Shown: positions 16,299-24,793, counted from the first letter of the stretch. The stretch is 64,000 nt of DNA from Microbacterium hydrothermale (GCF_004854025.1 NZ_STGM01000003.1:62001-126000), one strand, 5' to 3'. Numbers and translations: made by a program. The notes: generated by a model not told the origin, from the letters alone.

Positions 16299-17621
16299 TC
16301 AGGAGCGCAGGAGAGAACCGTAGAACCGGATGCCGCGGAGCCAGACGTCGACGCGGATGCGCTCGTCCGGAGCGTGCAGGGCGTCGCGCTCGCTCCGCGT
16401 GAGGTGGAACGGCGCGAAGCGGTACACCGCATCGGTCAGCCCCGTGTAGAACCGGCTGTCGCTCGCCCCCAGCTGCAGGTACGGGAGGGGCACGACGTCG
16501 TCCCCGAGGGTCGCCGACACCGCTCGCGACAGGCGTCGCCACGGCTCGCCCCGCCACGGCGAGACCGGTGACGGGTCGTCGCCGTGGCGCAGCTCGATGT
16601 CGACCAGCGGGTCGCGCACCGCCCGGCGGAGGTGGATCGCGACGTCGGCGAGGGTGTCGCCGGTCAGCAGCCGCACGTTCACGCTCGCGCGCGCCGTGGT
16701 GGCCAGCACGTTCTCGCCGGCGGAGCCCTCGAGGCGCGTCACCACGGCGGTGGTGCGCACGAGCGCGTTCGTCTCGGGACCGAGGGCCGACAGGACGCTC
16801 GTCAGCACCGGAGCCGTCTTGCGCGAGCGGCGGAACGCCGTCGCCAGGGGCTCGCCGACATGGGCCGCCGCGGTGGCGAGCATCGCCCGCACGGGCGGAG
16901 CCAGGCGCCGCGGGAACGGGCGGCGCCGCAGACGGTCGATCGCCCGGGCGAGTCGAGCGGTGGCGGGCAGCGCGGGCGGCGTCGAGGCGTGTCCTCCGGC
17001 CTCCCGGGTGACGAGGTCGAACGTCGCCACCCCGCGCTCGGCGACCCCGATCATCGCGGTGGGAGCCGCGACCCCGGGCACGGCGCCGTCGACGACCGCC
17101 CCGCCCTCGTCGAGCACCAGGGCCGGCCGGACACCCCGCTCCGCGAGCACCCCGGCCATCGCCCGCGCGCCCGCGCCGCGCGTCTCCTCGTCGTGGCCGA
17201 ACGCCAACCAGACGTCGGTGCGCGGCACCACCCCCTCGGCGAGCGCGGCCTCGACCGCCTCGAAGATGGCGACGAGGGCGCCCTTGTCGTCGATCGCCCC
17301 GCGCGCGTGGATCGTGGCATCCGCCCCCTCTCCGACGATCTCGGCGGCGAAGGGGTCGTGATGCCAGGGTTGACCGTCGACGGGCACGACGTCCTGGTGC
17401 GCGAGCAGCAGCAGCGGAGCATCGGGCGTCGCGCCCCTCCAGCGGTACAGCAGGGAGTCTCCGGCGACGATCTCGCGTTCGAGGTGCGCGTGGGTCAGCG
17501 GGTAGAGGCGCTCGAGGGCCGCGCGGAACAGCGCGAAGGCCGACGCGTCGGTCTCGGACGGATCGGGCCGAGACACCGTCGGGATGGCCAGGAGCTCGCG
17601 GAAGCGGTCGACGGGCGTCAT
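16299..17621 (-). CDS. M20 family metallopeptidase (carboxypeptidase S / PM20D1-like)
   Basis: The 440-residue protein has the M20 di-zinc layout: LLLLAHQDVVPVDGQPWHHDPF (metal His and Asp), ARGAIDDKGALVAIFEAVEA (bridging Asp), FGHDEETRGAGA (catalytic Glu pair) and a C-terminal His in FAPFHLTRSERDALH. The long inserted dimerisation region and the DSRFYTGLTDAVYRF segment resemble carboxypeptidase S and PM20D1-type enzymes, which cleave N-blocked dipeptides or N-acyl amino acids. No signal peptide is seen, so it is cytoplasmic. The ATG at 17621 is preceded by TAGGCT (17633-17628 on the minus strand) ending 6 nt away, indicating a leaderless transcript. It diverges from the Gfo/Idh gene. The substrate is not determined. 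Confidence 0.9.
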   Translation of the reverse strand: MTPVDRFRELLAIPTVSRPDPSETDASAFALFRAALERLYPLTHAHLEREIVAGDSLLYRWRGATPDAPLLLLAHQDVVPVDGQPWHHDPFAAEIVGEGADATIHARGAIDDKGALVAIFEAVEAALAEGVVPRTDVWLAFGHDEETRGAGARAMAGVLAERGVRPALVLDEGGAVVDGAVPGVAAPTAMIGVAERGVATFDLVTREAGGHASTPPALPATARLARAIDRLRRRPFPRRLAPPVRAMLATAAAHVGEPLATAFRRSRKTAPVLTSVLSALGPETNALVRTTAVVTRLEGSAGENVLATTARASVNVRLLTGDTLADVAIHLRRAVRDPLVDIELRHGDDPSPVSPWRGEPWRRLSRAVSATLGDDVVPLPYLQLGASDSRFYTGLTDAVYRFAPFHLTRSERDALHAPDERIRVDVWLRGIRFYGSLLRS

Positions 17622-17785
17622 GCCCCGAGCCTAGGACCGCGCGCGCCGGCCGGATAGGCGGGGATCGCGGGGCGGACGAACGGGCCGCGCAGGCGGCGAG
17701 CCGCTGCCCGCAGCGGGACGGAGGAGATCTTCGCACAGCGGCCCGCCCGCGCCGCGGGGCTGCGACCACGGATACGGTGGAGCGC

Positions 17786-18769
17786 ATGACCGGACTGCAC
17801 TGGGGCATCCTCGCAACGGGCGGCATCGCGCACGCCTTCACCTCCGACCTGCGCACGGCGGGACTCGACGTCACCGCCGTCGGCTCGCGCAGCCTCGACA
17901 GCGCTCGCGCTTTCGCGGCGCAGTACGACATCCCGCACGCCCACGGGTCGTACGAGGAGCTCGTCGCCGATCCCGACGTCGACATCGTCTACATCGCCAC
18001 GCCGCATCCCTCGCACGTCGACAACGCCCTGCTCGCCCTCGAGCACGGCAAGCACGTCCTCGTGGAGAAGCCGTTCACCCTCAATGCCGCCGAGGCCGCC
18101 GCGATCCGCGACAAGGCCGCCGAGAAGGGCCTGCTCGCGATGGAGGCGATGTGGACGCGCTACCTGCCCCACATGGTCCGCATCCGCGAGATCCTCGCCG
18201 CGGGCACCCTGGGCGAGATCCGCCTCGTCTCCGCCGACCACACGCAGAAGATCTCGACCGACCCCGCCCACCGACTGAACGACCTCGCCCTCGGCGGCGG
18301 GGCCCTCCTCGACCTCGGGATCTACCCGATCTCGTTCGCGGTCGACGTGCTCGGACTGCCCGAGCGCATCTCGGCCCTCGCGCGCCTCTCGGACGCCGAC
18401 AGCGACGCCGAGGTGGCGACGATGTTCGTCCACGCCAGGGGCGCGATGTCGACCACCGTGTCGTCGTCGCGTGCGGCCGGCGCCACCTCGGCGCAGATCG
18501 TCGGCACCGAGGCCCGCATCGAGATCGACCGGGTCTGGTACTCCCCCACCTCGTTCCGGGTCATCACGCCCGACGAGAAGGTCGCCGAGGAGTACACGAG
18601 CGAGGTCGAGGGACGCGGGATGCAGTACCAGGCGCTCGCGGCCGAACGTCTCGTCGCCGACGGCGCGATCTCGAGCGACGTCCTCCCGATCGACGAGACC
18701 GTGGCGATCATGGGCGTCCTCGACGAGGTGCGCCGCCAGATCGGCGTCGTCTACCCCGGCGAGCGCTGA
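17786..18769 (+). CDS. Gfo/Idh/MocA family oxidoreductase
   Basis: This NAD(P)-dependent dehydrogenase has 327 residues. The N-terminal Rossmann fold begins LHWGILATGGIAHAF. The family motif EKPFTLNAAEAAAI, with the catalytic-region Lys, lies near residue 95, followed by AMWTRYLPHMVRIREI. GGGALLDLGIYPISFA is the conserved segment of the C-terminal domain. The form AMWTRYLP is common in dihydrodiol or xylose dehydrogenase-like members, which act on sugars or cyclic polyols. The ATG at 17786 is preferred to the GTG at 17777, because TACGGT (17773-17778) overlaps that GTG and ends 7 nt before the ATG. This implies a leaderless mRNA. No partner genes nearby define the substrate. Confidence 0.9.
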   Translation: MTGLHWGILATGGIAHAFTSDLRTAGLDVTAVGSRSLDSARAFAAQYDIPHAHGSYEELVADPDVDIVYIATPHPSHVDNALLALEHGKHVLVEKPFTLNAAEAAAIRDKAAEKGLLAMEAMWTRYLPHMVRIREILAAGTLGEIRLVSADHTQKISTDPAHRLNDLALGGGALLDLGIYPISFAVDVLGLPERISALARLSDADSDAEVATMFVHARGAMSTTVSSSRAAGATSAQIVGTEARIEIDRVWYSPTSFRVITPDEKVAEEYTSEVEGRGMQYQALAAERLVADGAISSDVLPIDETVAIMGVLDEVRRQIGVVYPGER

Positions 18770-19123
18770 CACCCGCCGCGTCAGTTCCTGCCTGAGCCCT
18801 GTCCCTCCGCCCGCGCGGCCGGGGCGGCGGGGCGCGGCGGCGCGGGGTTTGCGCGGGCAGGGCGTTGCGGGCAGGGCGGCGCCGCTGGGCCGGCGCGGGC
18901 GCGGCGCGGGGTCGGCGCGGGCGGGGCTGTGCGGGCGGGGCTTTGCGGGCGAGCCGACCGTCCGCGTGGTCGGTGCGGGCGAGTTGACGCCGGCGAGCCG
19001 ACCGCCGTGGGGTCTGCGCGGCCGCGGCCCGGCGGCATCCGGGATCTGCTTCGCGCGCCCGTAACGAGCGGTCGACGCGCGCCGTGGCTACCCGCAGGCC
19101 TCGCCACGGGTCAGACTGGAGTC
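18770..19123. other. Gap of low-complexity G-rich sequence
   Basis: From about 18815 to 18990 the plus strand consists of irregular reiterations of GGGCGGGGCT and GCGGGCGAG-like units. I see no convincing coding sequence. CAGACT at 19112-19117 is the likely -10 of the NYN gene that follows. Confidence 0.5.
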
Positions 19124-19990
19124 ATGCCCGACACCCAGAGCGCCCGCGTCGCCGTCTACCTCGACTTCGACAACATCGTGATGTCGTGGTACGACCGGGT
19201 GCACGGGCGCAACGCCTACTCGCGCGACCGGCAGAAGATCGCCGAGAACCCGATGGACCCCGAGATCGCCGAGCGTCTGACGAAGGCCACGATCGACGTC
19301 GGCGCCGTGATCGACTACGCCGCGTCGTTCGGCACCCTCGTGCTCACGCGCGCCTACGCCGACTGGTCGGCGCCGGTCAACGCCGAGTACCGCTCCCAAC
19401 TGGTGGCGCGCGCGGTCGACCTCGTGCAGCTCTTCCCCGCCGCGGCGTACGCGAAGAACGGCGCCGACATCCGTCTCGCGGTGGATGCCGTGGAGGACAT
19501 GTTCCGCCTGCCCGACCTGACGCACGTCGTCATCGTCGCAGGAGACAGCGACTACGTCCCCCTCGCGCAGCGCTGCAAGCGGCTGGGGCGCTACGTCGTC
19601 GGCGTGGGCGTGGCCGGCTCGACGGCGAAGTCGCTCGCCGCCGCGTGCGACCGCTTCGATGCGTACGATTCCCTGCCGGGCATCCCGAAGCTCTCCGAGA
19701 CGAAGAAGGACAAGGATGCCGCGCCCTCGCGTCCGCGGGCCCGCAAGCGCTCGAAGGACCCGGCGGTCGACCTGCTCGAGCGGGCGATGCAGCTCGAGGC
19801 GGAGCGCGCCGACGGCGAGTGGCTGCACGCGTCGGCGGTCAAGGACCTCATGAAGCGCCTCGACCCCTCGTTCAGCGAGAAGGCCCTCGGGTTCCGCAGC
19901 TTCTCGGACTTCCTCAAGGCCCAGACCGATCACGTCGAGGTCGACGAGGAGTCGAACGTCGTGCAGGTGCGCGCCGTCGCGCGGGGCTGA
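19124..19990 (+). CDS. NYN domain (PIN-like) ribonuclease-type protein with OST-HTH/LOTUS-like C-terminus
   Basis: The 288-residue protein starts with ARVAVYLDFDNIVMSWYDRV, the NYN/LabA (DUF88) first strand with its metal-binding Asp pair. KNGADIRLAVDAVEDMF and VVIVAGDSDYVPLAQRCKRLG supply the remaining acidic residues. NYN domains are PIN-like nucleases acting on RNA. After a Lys/Arg-rich linker, a C-terminal segment of about 75 residues (LLERAMQLEAERADGEWLHASAVKDLMKRLDPSF, then KALGFRSFSDFLKAQTD) matches the OST-HTH/LOTUS RNA-binding fold. The ATG at 19124 follows CAGACT by 6 nt, suggesting a leaderless message. The RNA target is unknown. Confidence 0.88.
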   Translation: MPDTQSARVAVYLDFDNIVMSWYDRVHGRNAYSRDRQKIAENPMDPEIAERLTKATIDVGAVIDYAASFGTLVLTRAYADWSAPVNAEYRSQLVARAVDLVQLFPAAAYAKNGADIRLAVDAVEDMFRLPDLTHVVIVAGDSDYVPLAQRCKRLGRYVVGVGVAGSTAKSLAAACDRFDAYDSLPGIPKLSETKKDKDAAPSRPRARKRSKDPAVDLLERAMQLEAERADGEWLHASAVKDLMKRLDPSFSEKALGFRSFSDFLKAQTDHVEVDEESNVVQVRAVARG

Positions 19991-19994
19991 GCCG

Positions 19995-20210
19995 GGGCGC
20001 GGCGGGCGCCGGGCTGCGCGGAGCGCCGCGGGGCGTTGGGTCGCGCGGCTGCGCGGAGCGCCGCGGGGCGTTGCATCGCGCGGCTGCGCGGAGCGCGGCG
20101 GGGCGTTGCATCGCGCGACTGCGCGGAGCGCGGCGGGGCGTCGGGTCGCGCGACTGCGCGGAGCGCGGCGGGGCGTTCGGTCGCGCGGCTGCGCGTGGCG
20201 CGGTAGGCGC
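19995..20210. repeat. 35-bp tandem repeat array (minisatellite), about six copies
   Basis: The motif CTGCGCGGAGCG recurs at 20014, 20049, 20084, 20119 and 20154, with CTGCGCGTGGCG at 20189, giving an exact 35-bp period. Units differ at a few positions, and the array decays into diverged units up to about 20270. It fills the gap between the convergent NYN and hydrolase genes. The period is not a multiple of three and no gene spans it. Confidence 0.85.
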
Positions 20211-20286
20211 GGGGCTGCCCGCGGCGCGACTTCGCGTGGCGCGGCAGGCGCGGGGCGGCGCGCGGCGCGCGGCGAGGCGTGGCGGG

Positions 20287-20913
20287 TCAGCGCCGCTCGG
20301 TGCCGGGCGCGACGTGGGCGAGGACGCGCTGCCAGACCGACGTGAGCGTGACGTGCCCGTTCACCGAGCCGATCTCGTCGTCGGGGACGACCTGCAGCTC
20401 GGCCGCGCGCATGCGGTCGACATACCAGCGGGCGTCGTCGTGCCCCGCCGGGCCCTGGCCGCCCACGATGACGAGCGCTTCGGCGTCGAGGTGGTCGAGC
20501 AGCGGAGTGCGCAGGTCGCGGCTCAGGGGGTCGACGGGGCTCTCGACGCCGACGATCGCGAGACGGTCGACCACCGGACCCATCGCCGCCGCCAGATAGA
20601 TCGCGATCGGACCGGCCGATCGTTCGCCCACCAGGCCGACCGTCGCGCCGGGCGCCTCGCGCTCCAGCAGCTCCCGCAGCGCGTCGACCGTGAGACCGGC
20701 CGGTGTCTGCCCGCCGAAGACGGGAGGGTCCTCGAGTTCGGGGGCGTCGAGCCCCACGGCGACCACGCGCACGTCGAACCCCGACGTCACGCGCGCGTCG
20801 GGATCGGTCGTCGCGACGTCACCCGTGCGCAGGACGAACACCGCACGCGGGGCACCGGGGGTGCCGAAGCTGCGGTAGCCGAGCTCGCCGTCGAGCCAGG
20901 GGGCCAGACTCAT
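20287..20913 (-). CDS. Alpha/beta-hydrolase-like protein
   Basis: The 208-residue protein has an alpha/beta-hydrolase-like order of strands. GFDVRVVAVGLD is followed by a strand-turn-helix VGLVGERSAGPIAIYLAAA, where the nucleophile elbow should be. The loop is GERSAG rather than the canonical GxSxG, so the elbow is altered. ALVIVGGQGPAGHDDARWYVDRM precedes VNGHVTLTSVWQRVLAHV, where a catalytic-type His may lie. It starts 4 nt after the DNA ligase gene and is surely in that operon. It may be a hydrolase with a relaxed motif or a catalytically dead relative. No substrate can be named. Confidence 0.65.
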   Translation of the reverse strand: MSLAPWLDGELGYRSFGTPGAPRAVFVLRTGDVATTDPDARVTSGFDVRVVAVGLDAPELEDPPVFGGQTPAGLTVDALRELLEREAPGATVGLVGERSAGPIAIYLAAAMGPVVDRLAIVGVESPVDPLSRDLRTPLLDHLDAEALVIVGGQGPAGHDDARWYVDRMRAAELQVVPDDEIGSVNGHVTLTSVWQRVLAHVAPGTERR

Positions 20914-20917
20914 CGCG

Positions 20918-22462
20918 TCATCCTTCCGTCGCTGCGGCGCCGCCCGGGAGCATCGCGCGCAGGGTGTCGATCGTGTCGGCCTCGGCCGCGGGTTTGTCGG
21001 GACGGTACGTCTTCACGCGGGCGAAGCGCAGCGCCACGCCGCCGGGATAGCGCACCGAGCGCTGCACGCCGTCGATCGCGATCTCGACGACCGTGTCGGG
21101 GGCCACACGGATGCCACCGGGGATCTCGCCGTTCTCACGCTCCGCGAAATGCGCCGTCTGCCACTGCAGCAGCTCGTCGGTGAGCCCCTTGAACGTCTTA
21201 CCCACCATGACGAAACCACCGGGCTCACCGAACCGCCCCTCGGGATCGCGGGCGCCCAGGTGCAGGTTGGAGTACCACCCCGACCGTCGCCCCGACCCGC
21301 GCTCGACGCCCAGCACCACGAGGTCGAACGTGTGCACCGGCTTCACCTTGAGCCAGCTCTTGCCGCGCCGCCCCGCGGTGTAAGGAGCGTCGAGCCCCTT
21401 CACCATGACGCCCTCGTGGCCCGCGGCGAGAGCGGCGCGGGCGAAGGCATCGGCGGCCTCGACGTCGTCGGTGACCACCGCGGGGATGCGCCATGCGGAA
21501 GCGATGCGATCCAACTGCGTCAGCCGGTCGGCGAGGGGCTCGTCGACGAGATCGCGCCCGTCGAGGTGCAGGATGTCGAAGAACCACGGTCGCAGGGCGA
21601 TCTCGCGCGCGGCCTCGGCACCGAAGCGCGCCATCGTGTCTTGGAAGGGCCGGGGCGCTCCGTCGTCGTCGAGCGAGAGGGTCTCGCCGTCGAGGATCAC
21701 GGAGGAGACCGGGAGCGAACGGACCACCTCGACGATCTCGGGGACGCGGTGCGTGACGTCGGCGAGAGTGCGGGTGTAGACGTGCACCTCGTCGCCCCGG
21801 CGGTGCACCTGCACGCGCGCGCCGTCGAGCTTGTACTCCACCGACGCGCGCCCCGTGACGGCCACCGCGTCGGCGACCGAGGTCGCGGTGGAGGCGAGCA
21901 TCGGCTGCACCCCGCGGCCGACGACGAGGCCGACGGCGTCGAGGTCGGCGGGCGAACCGGTGAGGGCGACGAGCGCCGTCTCTCCCAGGTCGCCCGACAG
22001 CATGGCCGCGCGACGCACCGCCGCCCCCTCGCGATCGGATGCCGCGGCGATCGCGTCGACGAGCACGCCCTCGAGCGCCCCGGTGCGCAGCTCCCCCGTC
22101 ATGACGCGGACGAGGAGGTTCCACTCCCCCGGGGTGGCCCGACCGGCGAGGTCGTCGAGCAGCGCGGTGCGCTGCGCCGCCGAGCCGCTGCCCCCGAGAG
22201 CGGCGAGCCGCTCGAATGCCCCGTCGACGTCGGACACGCTCAGCGACGCGGTCTCGGCGTGGGAGCCGCCCCGACTCGACAGCGTCTTCCATCCGACCCC
22301 GAGCCGCCCCTGTCGCGGGGAGGCCGTGAGCATTCCCACCGCGGGGACGATCTCGTCGGGTGCGAGTCCGCGCAGCAGGGTCGAGAGAGCATCGACCTTC
22401 GCGAGGCGCGACCGGGTCGCGGTGACCGCCGCGAGGGTCGTCTCGATGTCGCCGAAGAGCAT
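20918..22462 (-). CDS. ligB: ATP-dependent DNA ligase
   Basis: The 514-residue protein has the three-domain layout of bacterial/archaeal-type ATP-dependent DNA ligase I: an N-terminal DNA-binding helical domain, an adenylation domain and an OB domain. The adenylated Lys is in VEYKLDGARVQVHR. Further nucleotidyltransferase motifs are VILDGETLSL and GHEGVMVKGLDAPYTAGRRGKSWLKVKPVHTFDLVV. This is an accessory ligase beside the essential NAD-dependent enzyme and probably serves repair. Its ATG follows CAGGAT by 6 nt, and TGTCGGAG lies 8 nt before that hexamer, matching the PafBC/RecA-NDp damage-inducible promoter. It diverges from recQ, which has the same element. The mycobacterial name ligB is used by similarity. 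Confidence 0.92.
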   Translation of the reverse strand: MLFGDIETTLAAVTATRSRLAKVDALSTLLRGLAPDEIVPAVGMLTASPRQGRLGVGWKTLSSRGGSHAETASLSVSDVDGAFERLAALGGSGSAAQRTALLDDLAGRATPGEWNLLVRVMTGELRTGALEGVLVDAIAAASDREGAAVRRAAMLSGDLGETALVALTGSPADLDAVGLVVGRGVQPMLASTATSVADAVAVTGRASVEYKLDGARVQVHRRGDEVHVYTRTLADVTHRVPEIVEVVRSLPVSSVILDGETLSLDDDGAPRPFQDTMARFGAEAAREIALRPWFFDILHLDGRDLVDEPLADRLTQLDRIASAWRIPAVVTDDVEAADAFARAALAAGHEGVMVKGLDAPYTAGRRGKSWLKVKPVHTFDLVVLGVERGSGRRSGWYSNLHLGARDPEGRFGEPGGFVMVGKTFKGLTDELLQWQTAHFAERENGEIPGGIRVAPDTVVEIAIDGVQRSVRYPGGVALRFARVKTYRPDKPAAEADTIDTLRAMLPGGAAATEG

Positions 22463-22468
22463 GTCGGC

Positions 22469-22490
22469 ATCCTGGCATCCCCCTCCGACA
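22469..22490 (-). promoter_or_regulatory. RecA-NDp-like (PafBC) promoter of the ligase gene
   Basis: On the minus strand TGTCGGAG (22490-22483), an 8-nt spacer and CAGGAT (22474-22469) are followed 6 nt later by ATG. The known actinobacterial damage promoter is TTGTCRGTG-N8-TANNNT. Confidence 0.72.
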
Positions 22491-22604
22491 TCGCTCCGAC
22501 GCTTGCGTCGGCGTCAGTCGCGTGGCATCCCACTCGAAACGAATCCGCGGCGGCGACGGAGAACGCAGACCACACGGCGGCCCCGCCCGCAACCCCCGAT
22601 CCGA

Positions 22605-22626
22605 TGTCGGAGGTCTGGGGTGTGCT
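22605..22626 (+). promoter_or_regulatory. RecA-NDp-like (PafBC) promoter of recQ
   Basis: TGTCGGAG (22605-22612), N8 and TGTGCT (22621-22626) mirror the ligase promoter. The two share a 12-bp inverted repeat (22482-22493 with 22602-22613). The predicted start gives a leader of about 24 nt with GAGG before the recQ GTG. Confidence 0.6.
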
Positions 22627-22655
22627 GGGGAGCCTCCCCCAGGAATGAGGTCCAC

Positions 22656-24320
22656 GTGAACGCTCCCGCCACCCTCGAGCAGTCCGCTCGCACCGCCCGC
22701 GAGGTCTTCGGGTGGGACGACCTCCTCCCGGGCCAGGCCGAGGCCATCGACGCCGTCGTGAGCGGACGCGACACCCTCGTCGTCTTCCCCACCGGGGCGG
22801 GCAAGTCCGCGGTCTACCAGATCGCGGGGTGCGAGCTGGGTGGGGTGACCGTCGTCATCTCGCCTCTCCTTGCGCTGCAGCGCGACCAGATCGACTCGAT
22901 CGACCGCGCTCCCGACGCTCCCGCCGCCGTCGCCCTCAACTCCCGCACGAGCGCCCGCGCGAAGCGCGATGCGTGGGCGGCCATCGAGGGCGGCGACGCG
23001 GTCTACGCCTTCCTCGCCCCGGAGCAGCTGGCCAACAGCGAGGTCTTCGACCGGCTGGCGCGCGCCGACGTGCGCCTCGTCGTGGTCGACGAGGCCCACT
23101 GCGTCTCGGCGTGGGGGCACGACTTCCGTCCCGACTACGCGCGCATCGGCGACGCGGTCGAGGCGCTCGGGCGCCCGCCCGTGCTGGCCCTCACCGCCAC
23201 GGCATCCGCTCCCGTCCGCGACGACATCGTCTCGAGCCTGGGCATGCGCGATCCGCACCTCGAGGTGCGCGGCATGGACCGCCCCGAGATCCACATGTCC
23301 GTGCGCCGGCACGAGCACGACGACGACAAGCGCCGCGCGGTGATCGCCGATGTGCAGGATGCCGGCGGCCCGGCGCTGCTGTACGTGGCGACGCGCAAAG
23401 AGACCGACGCCTACGCCGACGAGCTCGCCGCCCTCGGCCTGCGCGCGGCGGCGTATCACGGTGCCATGGCGCAGAAGAGGCGCGACGAGGTGCACGGGGC
23501 GTGGAGCGCGGGAGAGCTCGACGTCGTGGTGGCGACGTCGGCGTTCGGCATGGGCGTCGACAAGAGCGACGTGCGGCTCGTCGTCCACGCCGACGTGACC
23601 GAGTCGCTCGACTCGTACGCGCAGGAGATCGGCCGCGCCGCGCGCGACGGTCGACCCGCGCGGGCGATCCTGCACTACCGCGCCGAGGACTTCTCGCTGC
23701 GGTCCTTCTTCGCCGGCGGGCACAGCAAGCGGGCCGACGTCGCCGGGGTGTGGGACGAACTGCGGCGGTCGAAGACGCCGCTGCGCGCGAAGGACATCGC
23801 CGCGGCCTCGGGCCGCTCCACCCGCGCGATCGGACGCGTGCTCAACCAGCTCGTCGCCTGCGAGCTCGCCGAGTCGGGCCCCGACGGGGTGTCGGCGCGC
23901 ACTAAGGCGTCGGCCGGAGACGCCGTGGCCGCCGTCCGCGACCGCGACGAGGCCGAGGAGCGCATCCGCGCCTCGCGCATCGAGATCATGCGGGGCTACG
24001 CCGAGACCACCCACTGCCGCCGCCGCGCGCTGCTCGAGTACTTCGGGGTCGACACCCCCGCGCAGTGCGGCTCGTGCGACCGCTGCGACGCGGGGTCTGT
24101 CGCTCCTGCGCCGATCGAGACGGAGGCCCCGGATGCCGCTGCGGCCGACGCCGACGGCATCCGGATCGATTCCACGGTCCACCACGGCGAGTTCGGTACC
24201 GGCACGGTGATGGGGGTCGAGGAGGATCGCCTCACGGTGTTCTTCCCCGAGCACGGATACAAGGTCCTGGCCCGCGCCGCCTTCGAAACCGGGGTAATGG
24301 GGCTGGACGAAGCGGCCTGA
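22656..24320 (+). CDS. recQ: RecQ family ATP-dependent DNA helicase
   Basis: The 554-residue helicase carries motif 0/I as LLPGQAEAIDAVVSGRDTLVVFPTGAGKSAVYQ, motif II as DEAHCVSAWGHDFRPDYARIG (near residue 145), and later ATSAFGMGVDKSDVR and QEIGRAARDGRPARA. The RecQ-specific zinc region includes MRGYAETTHCRRRALLEYFG and CGSCDRCD. A short C-terminal domain (HHGEFGTGTVMGVEEDRLTVFFPEHGYK) is typical of actinobacterial short RecQ proteins, and the HRDC domain is absent. It unwinds forked or recombination intermediates in DNA repair. The GTG at 22656 has GAGG five nt upstream. It diverges from the ATP-dependent ligase under matching damage-type promoters. Confidence 0.93.
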   Translation: MNAPATLEQSARTAREVFGWDDLLPGQAEAIDAVVSGRDTLVVFPTGAGKSAVYQIAGCELGGVTVVISPLLALQRDQIDSIDRAPDAPAAVALNSRTSARAKRDAWAAIEGGDAVYAFLAPEQLANSEVFDRLARADVRLVVVDEAHCVSAWGHDFRPDYARIGDAVEALGRPPVLALTATASAPVRDDIVSSLGMRDPHLEVRGMDRPEIHMSVRRHEHDDDKRRAVIADVQDAGGPALLYVATRKETDAYADELAALGLRAAAYHGAMAQKRRDEVHGAWSAGELDVVVATSAFGMGVDKSDVRLVVHADVTESLDSYAQEIGRAARDGRPARAILHYRAEDFSLRSFFAGGHSKRADVAGVWDELRRSKTPLRAKDIAAASGRSTRAIGRVLNQLVACELAESGPDGVSARTKASAGDAVAAVRDRDEAEERIRASRIEIMRGYAETTHCRRRALLEYFGVDTPAQCGSCDRCDAGSVAPAPIETEAPDAAAADADGIRIDSTVHHGEFGTGTVMGVEEDRLTVFFPEHGYKVLARAAFETGVMGLDEAA

Positions 24321-24490
24321 GGCGCGGCCCCGGGGTGGGGCGCTGCGGCGTGGGGCGGAGCGGCTCGGGCGTGGGGCGCTGGGGGGTGGGGCCGAGCGGC
24401 TCTGTCGCGGGGCGCTTGGCGTGGGGCGCTCTGGCGCGGGGTGCTGCGGGGCGGTGTTCGCGCGACGGCGTAAGGCAGTGCGGGTTGTGA

Positions 24491-24596
24491 CGACGGCGGC
24501 CGACCTCGTCCCGAATATGGCGGTGCTCGTCCCACTTATCGCCGGTTCACGCCCCCGCCACCGACCATAAGTGGGACAAGGTCTCGGCACCGGCCC
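24491..24596. repeat. 106-bp intergenic repeat, copy A (GTCCCAC family)
   Basis: It begins CGACGGCGGCCGACCTCGTC and ends GTCTCGGCACCGGCCC. Inside, GTCCCACTTAT and ATAAGTGGGAC form perfect 11-bp arms around about 30 nt. Copy B differs at about five positions. Confidence 0.8.
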
Positions 24597-24647
24597 GCCG
24601 CCGGGTCACAACGCGCGCACACCGCCACAGGGCGAAGCGAGCCGCGG

Positions 24648-24753
24648 CGACGGCGGCCGACCTCGTCCCCAATATGGCGGTGCTCGTCCCACTTATCGCC
24701 GGTCTTCGCCCCCGCAACCGACCATAAGTGGGACAAGGTCTCGGCACCGGCCC
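24648..24753. repeat. 106-bp intergenic repeat, copy B (GTCCCAC family)
   Basis: This is a second copy in the same orientation, 157 bp from the first. It keeps the GTCCCACTTAT/ATAAGTGGGAC arms. A shorter relative is embedded in hrpA at 2557-2630. Confidence 0.8.
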
Positions 24754-24793
24754 CCCCGAGACGGGTGACGACAGGCGCGCACCGCCCCGAGCG

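Larger units (their letters stand above)
24321..24793. other. 473-bp gene-free gap with low-complexity and repeats
   Basis: The first 160 bp are irregular GGGGCGCTGCGGCGTGGGGC-like reiterations. Two long repeat copies follow (listed separately). Short open frames across the repeats show no codon bias or family likeness. No terminator or RNA gene is recognised. Confidence 0.55.

Noticed and set aside
15979..17985. Extension of the LacI frame far upstream over the M20 gene
   Set aside because: Out-of-frame reading of the peptidase gene; the LacI helix-turn-helix begins soon after the ATG at 15978.
19995..20270. Possible CRISPR array
   Set aside because: The 35-bp units are contiguous tandem repeats with no unique spacers, and no cas genes are present.
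24536..24768. Short open frames across the two 106-bp repeats, repeating the peptide CPTYGR
   Set aside because: The repeated peptide simply reflects duplicated DNA; no ribosome-binding site or conserved protein is seen.
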